Source: an uncultured Alphaproteobacteria bacterium (GTDB lineage Bacteria > Pseudomonadota > Alphaproteobacteria > Caulobacterales > Hyphomonadaceae). From it: a stretch of DNA of 17,609 nt. The position numbers and the translations under genes are program-made. This document shows, one piece after another, positions 1 to 8,701 of the stretch (positions are counted from its first letter, which is position 1; each line of letters opens with the position of its first letter). Under the pieces are notes generated by a model. It was not told the DNA's origin. It did not search any database and was given only the letters and a program-made list of their open reading frames with translations. The stretch spans positions 1 to 17,609 of the forward strand of contig CAIKXW010000423.1 of assembly GCA_903831485.1 (NCBI GenBank), read 5' to 3'.

Positions 1-62
1 CATGCGCTTGATCGGCGGCGCCACGCATGCTCCCTGAGGGCGGGTCAGGAGGGGGAGTATAC

Positions 63-986
63 ATGCGCGTGCTTGTCGCTTGTCTTGCAGCCACGCTCGC
101 AGTGGCCCCAGCCCTCGCTCAGCCCGCGCTGATCCCCCGCACGAGCGACGGACGGCCGGATCTCCACGGCTACTGGTTCACCGGCTTCATCACGCCGATG
201 CAGCGGTCCAAGGGCGTCACCGGTCTCACCGTTGCGCCCGAGAACGCCGCCAGCCTCATCGCAAGGCTGATGGAACAGCGGGACGAAGGCGAGGTCTACG
301 ATCCCGAGTTCGACAGCAATACCGTTGTGCCCGCCCTGCTCAGCATGAATGGCGAGCTCCGCTCGTCCCAGGTTGTCGAACCCGCTGACGGCCGGCTGCC
401 CCTCACCGCGCTCGCGAAGGCCGCGCTTAAGGGTGGGGAGGAAGGCTTCGACAATCCGGAGGACCGCCCGCCGCCCGAACGCTGCATGGAAGGCGTGGTC
501 AACGCGCCCCTCACCTCGTCCTTCCTGATGATCCCGCTACAGTTCGTGCAGACGCGCGATGCAGTCGTGCTGATGATGGAGGACATGGAGCCCTCTCGCA
601 TCGTCACCCTCTCCGCACCGCCGCGGCCCGACGCCCTGCGCACGCGCAGCGGCCAGTCCCGCGGCCAGTGGGAAGGCGACACGCTGGTCGTCGAGACAGA
701 CCGCTTCAACATAGCAGCCAAACAGGGCATCACCTGGAGCGGCGGCGCCTTCCTCACCTCCGACAGCAAGGTGATCGAACACTTTACCCTTACCAGCGCC
801 GACACGCTGCTCTACCAGTTCACCGTCGAGGACCCGTCGGTCTACACAAGACCCTGGCGCGCCGAATACGCGCTGAAACGCATCACCCGTCCCGCCTACG
901 AATACGCCTGCCACGAAGCCAACCACGCGCTGGTCCACATCCTGCTCGCCGCACGGCTGGGCAAGCAGGAGTCGCCCGCCCCATGA
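63..986 (+). CDS. exported protein of unknown function
   Basis: The 307-residue product begins with a Sec-type signal peptide (positively charged start, hydrophobic residues 3-18, likely cleavage after ALA at 17-19). The start at 63 is chosen over an in-frame ATG at 27 because AGGAGGGGGA lies just upstream and the signal peptide then starts at residue 1. The mature part has TSDGRPDLHGYW (28-38), GQWEGDTLVVETDRF (201-215) and YEYACHEAN (279-287). I recall these motifs from a large family of uncharacterised secreted proteins in Acidobacteria and Proteobacteria. No enzymatic function is known to me. The two histidines and the cysteine near the C-terminus (CHEANHAL) could bind a ligand or metal, but this is a guess. 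The stop overlaps the next gene (ATGA), suggesting translational coupling. Confidence 0.85.
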   Translation: MRVLVACLAATLAVAPALAQPALIPRTSDGRPDLHGYWFTGFITPMQRSKGVTGLTVAPENAASLIARLMEQRDEGEVYDPEFDSNTVVPALLSMNGELRSSQVVEPADGRLPLTALAKAALKGGEEGFDNPEDRPPPERCMEGVVNAPLTSSFLMIPLQFVQTRDAVVLMMEDMEPSRIVTLSAPPRPDALRTRSGQSRGQWEGDTLVVETDRFNIAAKQGITWSGGAFLTSDSKVIEHFTLTSADTLLYQFTVEDPSVYTRPWRAEYALKRITRPAYEYACHEANHALVHILLAARLGKQESPAP

Positions 987-1708
987 TGACGGCGCAAGAG
1001 ATACTCGCCGTGCTTGACGATGCGTGCCGGCGGAATTGCTTCCCCGTGCTCGACAATAGCTATGTCTTCCCCGCCGCAACGCGGCTCTCGCTTTATCGTT
1101 CGACGGAAGACTGGGCGCTGACGATCGAAGTATTCGGCTTCAACCCACGCGCCGGCATGCCCGACACATGTCTCTACACGTTCGGGAGCACGATCGAACG
1201 CACGAAGACAGCGAGCGACTATACGACCCCCGAAGAGTTCGCAGCGTACGTCGCCGCGAATCCGCACAACGAGATGACGTTTGTGCATCCGATCGACTCG
1301 CTCGACATCGGCGAGGAAGAGGACGTGATCGAGGGCTCGTCCCTTGTCGTTCGCGGCGCGACGCTTCTCACGCCGACCCTCGCGGAAATCGAAACCGCCG
1401 GCATCACGCCCTCGCAGCCTCCGCGCGTCATGGTCTTCGAACTCTGCCGCTGGCTCGCGATCGATGACCGTGATCTCGTGCTGACGACCAATGAAGAGCG
1501 CAGGCGGAACATCCCCGCAGCCCTCCAGCAGATATTCTGGCTCGAGGAATGGAACCACCCCGATCTCGCGGGCGGAAAGATCGCAAGCAACTCCCAGGCC
1601 TTCCGCCAGCTCGCCGCCATGCTGGAGTCCGGCAACCTCGCGCCCTATCGCCCGACTGTTCCGCCCAACACGCACTGGTCGTTCTGGCCGAAAGGCGGCG
1701 CACGCTAG
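983..1708 (+). CDS. DUF7003-like conserved protein
   Basis: The product has 241 residues and no signal peptide or membrane segment, so it is probably cytoplasmic. The start ATG at 983 overlaps the stop of the upstream gene in an ATGA arrangement, with AGGAG about 11 bases before it; a second ATG directly follows at 986. Recognisable stretches are PVLDNSYVFPAATRLSLYRS (21-40), WALTIEVFGFNPRAGMPDT (44-62) and an aromatic C-terminal segment with WFWPKG-like composition. I recall these from the uncharacterised DUF7003 family. No function can be assigned. Coupling to an exported protein of unknown function need not mean a shared role. Confidence 0.75.
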   Translation: MMTAQEILAVLDDACRRNCFPVLDNSYVFPAATRLSLYRSTEDWALTIEVFGFNPRAGMPDTCLYTFGSTIERTKTASDYTTPEEFAAYVAANPHNEMTFVHPIDSLDIGEEEDVIEGSSLVVRGATLLTPTLAEIETAGITPSQPPRVMVFELCRWLAIDDRDLVLTTNEERRRNIPAALQQIFWLEEWNHPDLAGGKIASNSQAFRQLAAMLESGNLAPYRPTVPPNTHWSFWPKGGAR

Positions 1709-1745
1709 GACTTGCGCCCCGCGCGCCGCGCCCCATCTTCGCCGC

Positions 1746-2192
1746 ATGGCGCGCAAGACCTTCTTCACCGTGGGCTATGAACGCACCACGCAGGCCGGCC
1801 TGATCGCGGCCCTGCAGGCCAACGGCGTCAAGCGCCTCATCGACACGCGCGACGTCGCCAACTCGCGCCGCGCCGGCTTCTCGAAGAAACTCCTCGCCGC
1901 CTCGCTCGACGAAGGCGGCATGACCTATCTCCACCTCCGCCCGCTCGGCACGCCAAAGGCAGGCCGCGACGCCAACCGGGCGGGACGCATGGACGACTTC
2001 CGCCGCATCTACATGGCGCGCTTCAGCGAGCCCGACGCCCAACTCGCCCTCCTCGAAGCCGAAGACCTCTGCCGCACATCCGCGACGGCCCTGCTCTGCT
2101 TCTGCGGCGACGAGAAGAAATGCCACCGCCACATCATCGCGACAGCGCTGGAGGCCAAAGGCCTCAAGCGGAAAGAGATCGCGTTCCGCTGA
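1746..2192 (+). CDS. DUF488 family protein
   Basis: The 148-residue product matches the DUF488 family in length and layout: an opening strand with TVGYERT (8-14), LIDTRDVANSRRAGFSKK (31-48), an LGTPKAGRD segment (68-75) and a C-terminal CFCGDEKKCHRHIIA (118-132) with Cys118, Cys120, Cys126, His127 and His129. The conserved Cys/His cluster and Arg residues suggest nucleotide or nucleic-acid chemistry, but the family has no settled biochemical role. The start at 1746 gives the family's normal N-terminus; the open frame extends upstream into the previous gene without homology. It lies 37 bases after the upstream stop and is probably in the same transcript. Confidence 0.87.
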   Translation: MARKTFFTVGYERTTQAGLIAALQANGVKRLIDTRDVANSRRAGFSKKLLAASLDEGGMTYLHLRPLGTPKAGRDANRAGRMDDFRRIYMARFSEPDAQLALLEAEDLCRTSATALLCFCGDEKKCHRHIIATALEAKGLKRKEIAFR

Positions 2193-2295
2193 GACCCGGG
2201 AATTCTGGTTGCTCGCTGCAAAGGGACCGCCAGCAATTTGTTCGCGGCAAGAGACCCCCGCCCGTCTCAACGGCGCTGACGCCCGACATCACGCT

Positions 2296-3279
<984 letters not shown>

Positions 3280-3539
3280 CCCATCACCTCATCGGTAACG
3301 ACTATTCGCCTCGCCAATCATCCCGATCGCGGGCGAAGGACAAGTCAACTCTCTGACAGACGCCTAATCTGGACCCCTGCGCTTCGCGCGAAATCAGTCT
3401 CGCAACACGCCTGTTGGCGTCCGGGCCCCGCGCCGTCCTGGATCTCGTGCGGCATTGTGGGGAAAGGTCCAGAGATACCCCGCGAATGTCGGCGTGTGGC
3501 GAGGTCACGCACAACCTTGAAGGAAGCGGCGAACGGCAG
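3280..3539. other. non-coding stretch, possible decayed sequence
   Basis: About 260 bases between the divergent dehalogenase gene and the DUF5615-like gene. Several frames stay open on both strands, but none shows a family motif, a ribosome binding site with a start, or protein-like composition I can recognise. It must contain the promoter of the dehalogenase gene. It may also hold the remains of a partner antitoxin for the toxin-like gene downstream, but I see no DUF433-type or other antitoxin motif. Confidence 0.4.
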
Positions 3540-3911
3540 ATGCCGAGCAGCTCTGCCGTCGGTAAGAAAGTGGCAGGCTCGGCATTCGGGGGCCCGAAGC
3601 TGCCGGTCGTCATCCAAGCTTGGAGCGGCCCGAAAATCTTAGGGCAGGTCGTTAGGGACTTGGGTCTCGCCCGCGCTGAAGATCGCGATTTCTTTGCTGC
3701 GGCTCGCATGGCCACGTCGACGGTCCTTACGAAAGATCGTGACTTCGCCGACTTGGTCATACGATTGGGCCCGCCTCCGGGCACAGTTCTGCTCACCTGT
3801 GGAAACAAGAGCACTGCTTATGTTCGCGGGGTGCTGCAGCGACAATCGGCCGAAGCGCTGAACATGATCCGCGCAGGAGAGGGCATAGTGGAAATCCGGA
3901 GCGCTCCGTAG
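3540..3911 (+). CDS. degenerate DUF5615 PIN-like toxin
   Basis: From the ATG at 3540 (AGGAAG about 12 bases upstream) the product has 123 residues, the usual size for DUF5615, a PIN-like RNase group that usually acts as the toxin of a toxin-antitoxin pair. Family features are VRDLGLARAEDRDFFAAAR (38-56), TKDRDFADL (64-72), LGPPPGTVLLTCGN (76-89) and the closing AGEGIVEI (112-119). The N-terminus diverges: the usual first strand with the metal-binding Asp (VDAQLPP-like) is GGPKLPVV (17-24) here, so that Asp is absent. The frame remains open upstream to 3414, making the start uncertain. No DUF433-type antitoxin is visible beside it. It is either an inactive remnant or a divergent form. Confidence 0.6.
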   Translation: MPSSSAVGKKVAGSAFGGPKLPVVIQAWSGPKILGQVVRDLGLARAEDRDFFAAARMATSTVLTKDRDFADLVIRLGPPPGTVLLTCGNKSTAYVRGVLQRQSAEALNMIRAGEGIVEIRSAP

Positions 3912-4008
3912 CATTTTGAGTTCCGACGGCCGTATTGAGGGGATGAACCGCACAACGCAGCATATTCGGTGTCGACCATGCCGTCATCTCGAAGCAAGGA
4001 GTAACGCG

Positions 4009-4305
4009 GTGAACGAACACGATCCACCTCAGATGGTCATTGGCGTCGCGTGGTATCTCGCCAAGGATTGGGACGATATGCGCGAGCTTTGTTCCGATCG
4101 TGATGAGATGCACGGAAGCTTCGAGGCCTGGCAGCGGTCAGCGAAACAGACGGAGAGGACTCTGACAGCCGAGGGGCATACAATAGTGCGCGTAATAATC
4201 GATCCTGCCGAGTTCGCAGGTTGGTGCGCAGTACGCGGCCGATCAATGAACGGTGAAGCGCGGGCCGAATTCGTGACCGAAAAAGCGCGACAGGCGCGAA
4301 GATAA
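4009..4305 (+). CDS. small conserved hypothetical protein
   Basis: A 98-residue protein starting at GTG 4009, chosen because AAGGAG sits seven bases upstream; the longer open frame beginning at 3916 has no such site. The sequence has VIGVAWYLAKDWDDMREL (10-27), a Trp/charged middle helix (FEAWQRSAKQTERTL, 38-52), strand VRVIIDPAEFAGWCAVRGR (60-78) and a basic C-terminal helix. I recall similar small proteins of unknown function scattered in alphaproteobacteria and planctomycetes, but no named domain. It has no signal peptide. It lies 97 bases after the degenerate DUF5615 gene in a stretch that looks less GC-rich than its neighbours, so it may be acquired. Confidence 0.7.
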   Translation: MNEHDPPQMVIGVAWYLAKDWDDMRELCSDRDEMHGSFEAWQRSAKQTERTLTAEGHTIVRVIIDPAEFAGWCAVRGRSMNGEARAEFVTEKARQARR

Positions 4306-4497
4306 CGGCGCGGTGACCGAGTTGCCAGCCGACAGCATGGTCCCAACCCAGGCGCCGCCTGCCAAGCGAGCTCCCGCCGCAACGCAGCGTCATCGGTGAA
4401 TGGCTAAACTCGATCGACTCTGCCGGATCGCCACAATTTGCGCTTGGCTAACTCGGGACCCATTGCTGCCCTTGGCGGGAATGGTTGGCTGTGTTCG

Positions 4498-6045
4498 CTA
4501 GAATCCGAGGCAGCCCAGCATGCCCGTGACACGTTCCCGCGTTGGGATGTCGCGAAACGGGAAGGCTCTCAGGAAATCTGCTCTCCGGAGGTGCCCGGCG
4601 CGGGCCCGAGCCGATTCCGCCCAGGCTCTCGCGCGAGCGTCATTCCCATGAAGGCCGTGGGCGACCGCAGCGATCATTTCGATCAGCGCGTGCGCACCCG
4701 GTGAGTTGGCCGCTCGTTCCGCCCAGTCGGCCGCCTGCGCAGTGTCCTCGCGCGCGATGTGCGACAGCGCCCTGACGCCGAGCATGCCATAGACGAGGGG
4801 ATCAAGCGGGCTAAGGGCGAGAGCGGATGCAATGTTGGCCTGGCTGGCGTCAGCGCTTCCGAGCAGGGCTTCCGCCCATCCCCGTGAGTATTTTGCCTGC
4901 GCATAGTTCGGATTGAGGGCGTTGGCGCGCTCGAGCCAGGGAAGGCTGGCTTCGAGATGGCCGCGCAGCCAGTGCGCACGGCCCATCGTGAAGTGCCCGA
5001 ACGGATCGAGTGAGTCCCGCTCCAGGCATTGGGATGCGTAGTGCTGCGCGAGCTTTGTCGCCTCCGAATTGTCTGCGTAGCCGAGGAAGGCGGTCTGGAA
5101 ATGAGTGAATGAAAGTCCGGCATAAGCGCGCGCGAATCCGGGGTCCATGGCGACCGCGCGTTCGAACAGGCCAGTCGCCGCCTCGTTGTCCGCCTTGTTG
5201 AAGCGATACATGTGATGCAGGCCAAGATGATAGGCTGACCATGCATCGAGATTTTCGGGCGAGCGCAGCAGGGCTCTTTGCGCCTCGTTGAACGGAATCC
5301 GGACTTCCACCGCGCTTGTCACTGCATTGACGATCTGGTCGCGGATCTCGTGCACCGCGCCTACGTCTGCGCGAAACCGTTCGCTCCATACGACGCCGCG
5401 GTCCTGCGTGTCGCTGAGCTCGACCGAAATGGACATGGTCTTGCCGGATATCTCGACAAGCCCGGTGAGGCAGTACTGGACGTTGAGTTTGCTCCGCACC
5501 TCGTCGAGCTTTGCGTCGCCCCCGCGAAAGAGGAATGACGAGCCGCGCGCGATCACAAACAGCCAGTGCAGGCGCGACAGCTCGGTGATGAGATCGTGCG
5601 GTAGTGCTTCAGTGATAGGGAATCCTGGATCACCTGCTCCGATCAGCCGAAACGGCAACACCGCGATGCTTGGCCGCGTGTTGGCGCGCGGCTCGACGCC
5701 GGCCGTCTCGCGGGCGGCGGTGAAGGACACCGCGGCACGCGTTTCAACGTCTGCAACGAAGGCAAAACCGAGGCCGTGGACGGTTCGAATGATTGCCTGC
5801 TGACGACCGTCGTCGCCGATCGCCTGGCGGGCGGATTTCACGCGGCTCGCAATCGCCGAGTCTGACACGATCCGGCCATTCCACACGGCAGCGACGATCT
5901 CGTCCTTGGTGACCATCCGGTCGCGGTGATCGATCAGGAACCGGAGAAGGGCGAAGACTTGCGGCTCCACGGCGACTGCAACGCCGTTCTTGCGAAGCTC
6001 GACGCGCTCCGTGTCCAGCTCGAATTCCTGGAAACAATGAATCAT
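4498..6045 (-). CDS. winged-helix transcriptional regulator with TPR-like repeats
   Basis: The 515-residue product starts with an OmpR/PhoB-type winged helix (about 3-100): FELDTERVELRKNG, the segment VFALLRFLIDH, a recognition-helix region SDSAIASRVKSARQAIGDDG (61-80) and the wing IIRTVHGLGFAFV (85-97). Residues 124-250 resemble the TolB/FlgO-like segment common in CadC-like and adenylate-cyclase-associated proteins (SIAVLPF, 126-132). Residues 265-485 are helical TPR-like repeats (for example ATGLFERAVAMDPGFARAYAG). No receiver domain and no transmembrane helix are seen, so it differs from membrane-bound CadC/ToxR and probably senses a cytoplasmic ligand or protein. It is divergent from the cupin gene and separated from it by 140 bp. 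It probably controls that promoter and its own, but this is not proven. Confidence 0.88.
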   Translation of the reverse strand: MIHCFQEFELDTERVELRKNGVAVAVEPQVFALLRFLIDHRDRMVTKDEIVAAVWNGRIVSDSAIASRVKSARQAIGDDGRQQAIIRTVHGLGFAFVADVETRAAVSFTAARETAGVEPRANTRPSIAVLPFRLIGAGDPGFPITEALPHDLITELSRLHWLFVIARGSSFLFRGGDAKLDEVRSKLNVQYCLTGLVEISGKTMSISVELSDTQDRGVVWSERFRADVGAVHEIRDQIVNAVTSAVEVRIPFNEAQRALLRSPENLDAWSAYHLGLHHMYRFNKADNEAATGLFERAVAMDPGFARAYAGLSFTHFQTAFLGYADNSEATKLAQHYASQCLERDSLDPFGHFTMGRAHWLRGHLEASLPWLERANALNPNYAQAKYSRGWAEALLGSADASQANIASALALSPLDPLVYGMLGVRALSHIAREDTAQAADWAERAANSPGAHALIEMIAAVAHGLHGNDARARAWAESARARAGHLRRADFLRAFPFRDIPTRERVTGMLGCLGF

Positions 6046-6075
6046 CGCCTGAAATCATAGCTCATGGGGCGCCAA

Positions 6076-6108
6076 TCTCCAGAACTTCTCCAGACCGTCT
6101 TCAAGCAT
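6076..6108. promoter_or_regulatory. tandem 11-bp repeats, candidate operator
   Basis: TCTCCAGA occurs at 6076-6083 and again at 6087-6094, exactly 11 bases apart, and a weaker copy TCTTCAAG (5 of 8 matching) follows at 6098-6105, again 11 bases on. Winged-helix regulators of the OmpR/PhoB type commonly bind tandem direct repeats spaced by one helical turn. The repeats lie between the divergent starts of such a regulator (6045) and the cupin gene (6186). Binding by this regulator is inference. Confidence 0.5.
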
Positions 6109-6185
6109 CACCGGGCCGGCTGCCGTAAGCCGTGGCTCATCAACCCGTCTGCCGACCCTCGGGTCAAAGACAAAAGGAGAATGAA

Positions 6186-6662
6186 ATGAACGACGCCAGA
6201 GCCAAGGGACTTGGACGAGCGGTTGTCGCCATCGCATGTGCTTTCGTGTCCGCATGCGCGACGAGCAGCGCTCAGGTTGCCACCGGGCCCGCTATCACGC
6301 GCACGGTAGGCTCCGACCTGCAATGGGGTCCGTGCCCGCCCATCTTCCCGGCCGGATGTCAGATCGCCGTGCTGCATGGCGATCCTGCGCGGCCGAACGC
6401 CGACGTCTTCCTGCGCGTGCCGGGCGGCTATCAAATCCCCCCCCATTCCCATAGCTCGCCGGAGCGCATGGTGCTGGTCGAGGGCCAGCTCAATGTGCGC
6501 TACAAGGGGCAGAAAGCGGAAGTGCTGACGCTAGGCGAGTATGCCTATGGACCGGCGAATAAGCCCCACGAGGCGTCTTGCATTGGCGACAAGCCATGCA
6601 CCCTGTTCATCGCCTTCGAGGGGCCGGTCGACGCTGAAGCATTCGCTGCGTCCCTTGAATAG
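6186..6662 (+). CDS. cupin-domain lipoprotein
   Basis: A 158-residue protein with a signal peptide and lipobox VSAC (Cys24), so probably anchored in a membrane facing the periplasm. The single cupin fold carries the usual metal-binding set: His87 and His89 (PPHSHSS), Glu93 and, in the second motif, His128 (GPANKPHEA). This resembles ChrR-like/DUF4437 cupins, whose functions vary. AGGAG ends at 6179, six bases before the ATG at 6186; another ATG at 6181 is too close to it and runs into a stop after two codons. It is the first gene of the transcript leading to the methyltransferase and is divergent from the winged-helix regulator. The ligand is unknown; Cys50, Cys58, Cys132 and Cys138 could form disulfides outside the cytoplasm. 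Confidence 0.85.
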   Translation: MNDARAKGLGRAVVAIACAFVSACATSSAQVATGPAITRTVGSDLQWGPCPPIFPAGCQIAVLHGDPARPNADVFLRVPGGYQIPPHSHSSPERMVLVEGQLNVRYKGQKAEVLTLGEYAYGPANKPHEASCIGDKPCTLFIAFEGPVDAEAFAASLE

Positions 6663-6744
6663 GCCGCTGGCCGACGAGAGCCGCTGAACGATTTCGCGGT
6701 CGGCCAATCCTGGGCACGCGCGCTGAGAAAAATGGAGATTCAAA

Positions 6745-7560
6745 ATGAACCCGAACAAGATGCTGTGGGAAAAAGGCGATTTCACCCGCATCGCTCAGTG
6801 CATGCGCGAGAGCGGCGAGGCGCTGGTCGGCCAGCTCGGCATAACACGAGGATTGAAGGTTCTCGACCTCGGATGCGGCGATGGAACGACGGCCCTGCCG
6901 GAAGCGAAGCTCGGGGCAGACGTGCTGGGCGTCGACATCGCCGCCAACCTGGTTGCAGCGGGAAACAAGCGGGCGGCTGAGCACGGGCTTGCGAACTGCC
7001 GGTTTCAGGTGGGCGACGCGTCCAATCTGGAAGGCATCGAGAGTGGTTCGTTCGACCTGGTGGTCAGCATCTTCGGCGCCATGTTCGCGCCGAGGCCGTT
7101 CGACGTGGCAAAGGAAATGGTGCGGGTTACCCGGCCAGGCGGGCGCGTGGTGATGGGCAACTGGATTCCCAACGATCCAACCCTCGTCGCGCAGATCCTC
7201 AAGATCAGCTCGTCCTATTCCCCGCCGCCGCCGGAGGGGTTTGTCAGCCCGATGACGTGGGGTGTCGAGGACGATGTCATAGAGCGGTTCGGAAGCGCCG
7301 GAATTCCGCGGAAGAACATTTCGTTCCTGAAGGATACGTACACGTTCAACTTTCCGGGCTCGCCATCCGGCTTGCTGGACGCTTTCAGGACCTATTACGG
7401 TCCAACAATGAATGCCTTTGAGGCCGCCGAACGGAATGGGCGCACGTATGCGCTGCGCGGGGAGCTGGAAGCCCTGTTCGAGAGTCAGAACAAGAGCAGC
7501 GATCCGGGGAAGACTGCGATTCCTGCAACATTTCTGCGCGTCACTGTCGCCGTTGATTGA
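6745..7560 (+). CDS. class I SAM-dependent methyltransferase
   Basis: A 271-residue methyltransferase with a Rossmann core: motif I VLDLGCGDGTT (39-49), the acidic end of strand 2 at Asp64 (LGVDIAANLV), GDASNL (90-95), strand 4 FDLVVSIFGAMF (103-114) and VTRPGGRVVMGNW (128-140). The layout matches the UbiE/COQ5-like Methyltransf_11 type, with a C-terminal substrate-binding part (about 150-265) that I cannot assign. There is no signal peptide, so it acts in the cytoplasm on a small molecule or protein not identified here. GGAG lies about seven bases before the ATG. It follows the cupin gene by 82 bases and probably shares its promoter, downstream of the candidate operator. Confidence 0.88.
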   Translation: MNPNKMLWEKGDFTRIAQCMRESGEALVGQLGITRGLKVLDLGCGDGTTALPEAKLGADVLGVDIAANLVAAGNKRAAEHGLANCRFQVGDASNLEGIESGSFDLVVSIFGAMFAPRPFDVAKEMVRVTRPGGRVVMGNWIPNDPTLVAQILKISSSYSPPPPEGFVSPMTWGVEDDVIERFGSAGIPRKNISFLKDTYTFNFPGSPSGLLDAFRTYYGPTMNAFEAAERNGRTYALRGELEALFESQNKSSDPGKTAIPATFLRVTVAVD

Positions 7561-7580
7561 ACGGCGCTTGCGATGACGAG

Positions 7581-7610
7581 TCGGGCGGTCGCCAAAAAGC
7601 CACCGCCCGA
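7581..7610 (+). terminator. stem-loop after the methyltransferase gene
   Basis: TCGGGCGGT at 7581-7589 is perfectly complementary to ACCGCCCGA at 7602-7610, a nine-base-pair GC-rich stem with a 12-base loop, starting 20 bases after the stop codon. No T-run follows, so classical intrinsic termination is not assured. It could also be a 3'-end stabilising structure. Confidence 0.45.
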
Positions 7611-7903
7611 ACGAAAACATGGACGCGGATCTCAGCACCTAGCGCAAGCCTTCGGCTAGTTCGGGACTCCAGCGTCACCAATTGGGCGATAAATGACCGG
7701 CCGTGGCGGCGTGGCCGGCTGACCGGAATGCGCTGGTGAGCAGCCCTTCGCCTGCGATCCGGCTGATTCTGAACGCTGCTTTTTGCGGACAACCCGCGCC
7801 CTTTCAATGCGCTGCGCGGACCAACCCGGCCGATTCCAGACACGTGCGTCCCCCACGCATAGGCCCCCTCTTATAATGCGCGCTCAAACCAACGGGGCGA
7901 GCG
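7611..7903. other. intergenic region without recognisable gene
   Basis: Together with the preceding stem-loop this makes about 340 bases without a supported gene. A second inverted repeat, CCGGCC and GGCCGG separated by about ten bases, lies near 7700-7721. A TATAAT hexamer close to the downstream gene is listed separately. No open frame here has a credible ribosome binding site and protein-like composition. Confidence 0.5.
7872..7877 (+). promoter_or_regulatory. possible -10 box
   Basis: A perfect TATAAT lies 27 bases before the ATG at 7904, in otherwise very GC-rich DNA. No TTGACA-like -35 element is visible 16-18 bases upstream, so the call is weak. Confidence 0.3.
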
Positions 7904-8617
7904 ATGTCCGCATCACGCCTCAGACGACCCCGGCGCCGCGAGCGTCGCGCAGCCGTCCGCCCCCTCCAGCGCCCGAAACTCAGCGAGCAACTTCTGCAAG
8001 TGTGGGAACATGCGCGCCGGGTCTTCGCCAACTCCTGCGAGTTCTTCGCCCCGCCCGTCGCCATCGCCGATCGCGAGTACATCAACTTCCCAGAATACCG
8101 CGCGATGGACAGCTGGCTCCGCTCCCTCGAACTCCTCACCCGCCGCCTCATCCTTGCAGCAGCCCTCGCCATCAACGTGGCGCTCCAACCAACCGGCTCA
8201 CGCGAATAAAAGCCGCGCCAGCGCCGCCGCGTCCTCATCTGGTTCAACAAACCCTCCAGCTGGATCGCGCGCCTCCGCATGTTCCCGCGCAAGCCGCCCG
8301 AGACGCCCCCGCTCCGCCGCGCCAGACGCGAACAGCCCCGCGTGCTGCCGGCCTTCCCCCTCGCCCGCCGCCTCGAAGCCGTGCGCCGCGTCCTCGCCGA
8401 TCCCGACACACGCGCGCACCGCTTCGCGGTGAAACTCGCCCGCATCGCCGCGCGCAACGCGAAGGCCAACGCACCGCGCCTGCTCGGCATCCGCACATGG
8501 AACTCCTTCCGCCTGCCCAACTGCGGCCAGCGCTTCATCCGCACCGGCATGGAAATCGTCATGCCGCTGATCGAGACGCGTCTCTCCGCGTGGAACGAGC
8601 GCTTCGAACCGGGATAG
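7904..8617 (+). pseudogene. hypothetical protein gene split by in-frame TAA
   Basis: One reading frame of 237 codons runs from ATG 7904 (GGGGCGAG just upstream) to TAG 8615-8617, interrupted only by TAA at 8207-8209 (codon 102). The part after the stop continues with coding-like sequence before any new start codon (VLIWFNKPSSWIARLRMFP, codons 110-128), so the two halves look like one protein. The first half has ADREYINFPEYRAMDSWL and a hydrophobic stretch LILAAALAINVAL (86-98); the second is rich in Arg and Pro and contains RRLEAVRRVLADPDTRAHRF. It resembles uncharacterised basic proteins I associate with Hyphomonadaceae, without known function. Possible readings are a nonsense mutation, a sequencing error, or two separate products using ATG 7904 and ATG 8279. 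Confidence 0.6.
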
Positions 8618-8636
8618 CCACGCTCCCTTAACACAA

Positions 8637-8674
8637 CGTCCGCGCCCTGCAGGTCTCCTGCGGGAACGCGGACG
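8637..8674. terminator. stem-loop between convergent genes
   Basis: CGTCCGCG at 8637-8644 pairs perfectly with CGCGGACG at 8667-8674, with further partial pairing inside (CCTGCAGG with CCTGCGGG). It lies between the stop of the plus-strand interrupted gene and the stop of the minus-strand methyltransferase gene, the expected place for a bidirectional terminator. No strong T-run flanks it. Confidence 0.5.
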
Positions 8675-8701
8675 CGCGTCTTGCTTCGAGAGAAAGCTGG
8701 A

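Noticed and set aside
3639..3953. Minus-strand frame over the DUF5615-like gene
   Set aside because: No motif or ribosome binding site; the plus-strand frame has the family signature.
7783..8631. 282-codon plus-strand and 276-codon minus-strand frames over the interrupted gene
   Set aside because: Arg/Pro/Ala-dominated low-complexity translations without motifs; the frame starting at 7904 has more protein-like composition and a ribosome binding site.
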